Source of the DNA: Planctomycetota bacterium
GTDB taxonomy: Bacteria; Planctomycetota; Phycisphaerae; Sedimentisphaerales; Anaerohalosphaeraceae
Assembly (NCBI GenBank): GCA_012519365.1
Contig: JAAYQH010000196.1
Span: forward strand, 1 to 7,054
Length of the DNA: 7,054 nt
Direction: 5' to 3'
The notes beneath the pieces are model-generated. The model did no database searches. It was not told where the DNA came from and was given only the letters and a program-made list of their open reading frames with translations. Below are positions 6,256 through 7,054 of this stretch, piece after piece. The stretch's first letter is position 1. The number at the start of each line of letters is the position of its first letter. A program made the position numbers and the translations under genes.

Positions 6256-6876
6256 ATGACAGCGAACAAAACACACATCATCGGGTTGATGGTCTGTATC
6301 TTGACTATTGGCACAACAGCCCAGGCTGCTTCCATTTGGGCTCGCCGCAATCAGACCGCCAAACCGCTGTTCGCCGACGACAAAGCCAATCAAGTCGGTG
6401 ATTTGTTGACGATTGTCATCAGCGAAGACCACAAAGTCGATAACAAAGTCGAACGTGATTTGTCTCGTGACAGCAGCCGCCAATTGGGGATCGGGGAAAA
6501 AGACATCAGCATCGAACATGTGCTGTCCACCGTGCCCGAAGTAAACATCGATTTGCAGTCGAGTAAAAGTCTCAAAGGCAAAAGCGACTACAAAGACGAA
6601 CGAACGATCGAAGATTCGATTACTGTCGTGGTAGTGGATATTCACCCCAACGGAAACCTGGTTGTGATCGGCACGCGCAGTCGCGATGTGAACAACGACA
6701 AACAGACCATTCAGGTCAGCGGTATCGTGCGCCCCAGCGATATTCAATTTGGGAATTTGGTGTACAGTCAACGGGTTGCCAATTTCCAGCTTGTCGCGAT
6801 CAGCGAGGGGGTAACTAATGATTATAACAAGCAGGGCTGGCTGGGCGGTTTCCTGGATAAGATTTGGCCGTTCTAA
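6256..6876 (+). CDS. flgH: Flagellar L-ring protein FlgH, apparently not lipidated
   Basis: FlgH forms the L ring, the bushing in the outer membrane. Family marks include SIWARRN just after the signal peptide, VGDLLTIVISE (47-57), PNGNLVVIGTR (131-141), VSGIVRPSDI (about 154-163) and the C-terminal WLGGFLDKIWPF ending at 206. The length of 206 is typical. Most studied FlgH proteins are lipoproteins with a lipobox cysteine. Here the signal peptide ends Thr-Ala-Gln-Ala followed by Ala-Ser-Ile, a signal peptidase I site. The only cysteine in the signal region is C14 in the middle of the hydrophobic core, without a lipobox. AAAGGA at 6243-6248 is seven bases before ATG. The gene follows flgA by 15 bases. 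Confidence 0.94.
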   Translation: MTANKTHIIGLMVCILTIGTTAQAASIWARRNQTAKPLFADDKANQVGDLLTIVISEDHKVDNKVERDLSRDSSRQLGIGEKDISIEHVLSTVPEVNIDLQSSKSLKGKSDYKDERTIEDSITVVVVDIHPNGNLVVIGTRSRDVNNDKQTIQVSGIVRPSDIQFGNLVYSQRVANFQLVAISEGVTNDYNKQGWLGGFLDKIWPF

Positions 6877-6889
6877 GGACTGATGCGCA

Positions 6890-7054
6890 ATGACTAAAAC
6901 CCGCAAGAGACACTGCAGTATAACCGTCGAAGGGCTGTGCGTTCTGTCCGTGGCGGCGCTGTTGCTGTGGGCAGGCCCTCGCCCGGTGCAGGCGGCGCGA
7001 ATAGGCGACATCGTGGATGTCAACGGCATTCGAAGCAACCCCCTGATGGGGACA
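6890..7054 (+). CDS. flgI: P-ring protein FlgI, 5' part only
   Basis: This is the start of the P-ring subunit, which polymerises in the periplasm around the distal rod with the help of FlgA. Fifty-five codons are present and the frame is open at the window edge. The sequence begins MTKTRKRHCS, followed by a hydrophobic stretch (about 15-30) and a Val-Gln-Ala cleavage site at residue 35. The mature N terminus ARIGDIVDVNGIRSNPLMG matches the conserved FlgI start, in which an Arg-Ile-x-Asp-Ile segment leads to Gly-Val-Arg-x-Asn. AAGGA at 6875-6879 overlaps the flgH stop, ten bases before ATG, a rather long spacing. An out-of-frame ATG at 6883 closes after four codons. Position after flgH completes the usual A-H-I ring cluster. 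Confidence 0.9.
   Translation, partial: MTKTRKRHCSITVEGLCVLSVAALLLWAGPRPVQAARIGDIVDVNGIRSNPLMGT

Noticed and set aside
6100..7038. 312-codon minus-strand open frame across flgA, flgH and flgI
   Set aside because: It spans three well-supported genes and their junctions and shows no domain; its length is explained by codon bias of the real strand.
1..7054. CRISPR array, tRNA or rRNA gene, insertion sequence, defence or mobile system
   Set aside because: No regularly spaced repeats, no cloverleaf, no transposase or terminal inverted repeats were seen; genes fill the window from 343 onward.

Overview
The window carries one tightly packed flagellar operon, all on the + strand. It runs flgD, flgE, a membrane-anchored PilZ/YcgR-like gene, flgF, flgG, flgA, flgH and the first 55 codons of flgI, which continues past the right edge. 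Having both P-ring (flgA, flgI) and L-ring (flgH) genes means a diderm bacterium with periplasm and outer membrane. Moderate base composition, a short FlgD, an FlgH without a lipidation cysteine and an extra gene between flgE and flgF would fit a planctomycete (for example Phycisphaerae-like) or another non-model diderm. That placement is inference only; no marker gene is present.

Bases 1-342 hold no convincing gene. They contain an almost perfect 31-base palindrome (26-56), a run of nine G (102-110), a duplicated 9-mer (183-191 and 210-218), a weak promoter candidate (202-229) and a leader of about 100 bases with one possible hairpin. From 343 on, gaps between genes are only 1 to 38 bases and no internal terminator is seen, so one polycistronic transcript is likely.

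The products act in assembly order. FlgD caps the growing hook, FlgE is the hook subunit, and FlgF and FlgG are the proximal and distal rod. FlgA chaperones the P-ring subunit FlgI, and FlgH forms the L ring. FlgE, FlgF and FlgG are paralogues: each carries its N-terminal Asn-Leu-Ala-Asn block at the same distance from its start codon, which supports all three chosen starts.

The least routine gene is the PilZ protein at 2519-3691. It joins a membrane anchor and coiled coil to a YcgR-like N domain and a PilZ domain with an intact arginine motif but a degenerate second motif. Its place between hook and rod genes suggests that second-messenger control of motility is built into this structural operon.
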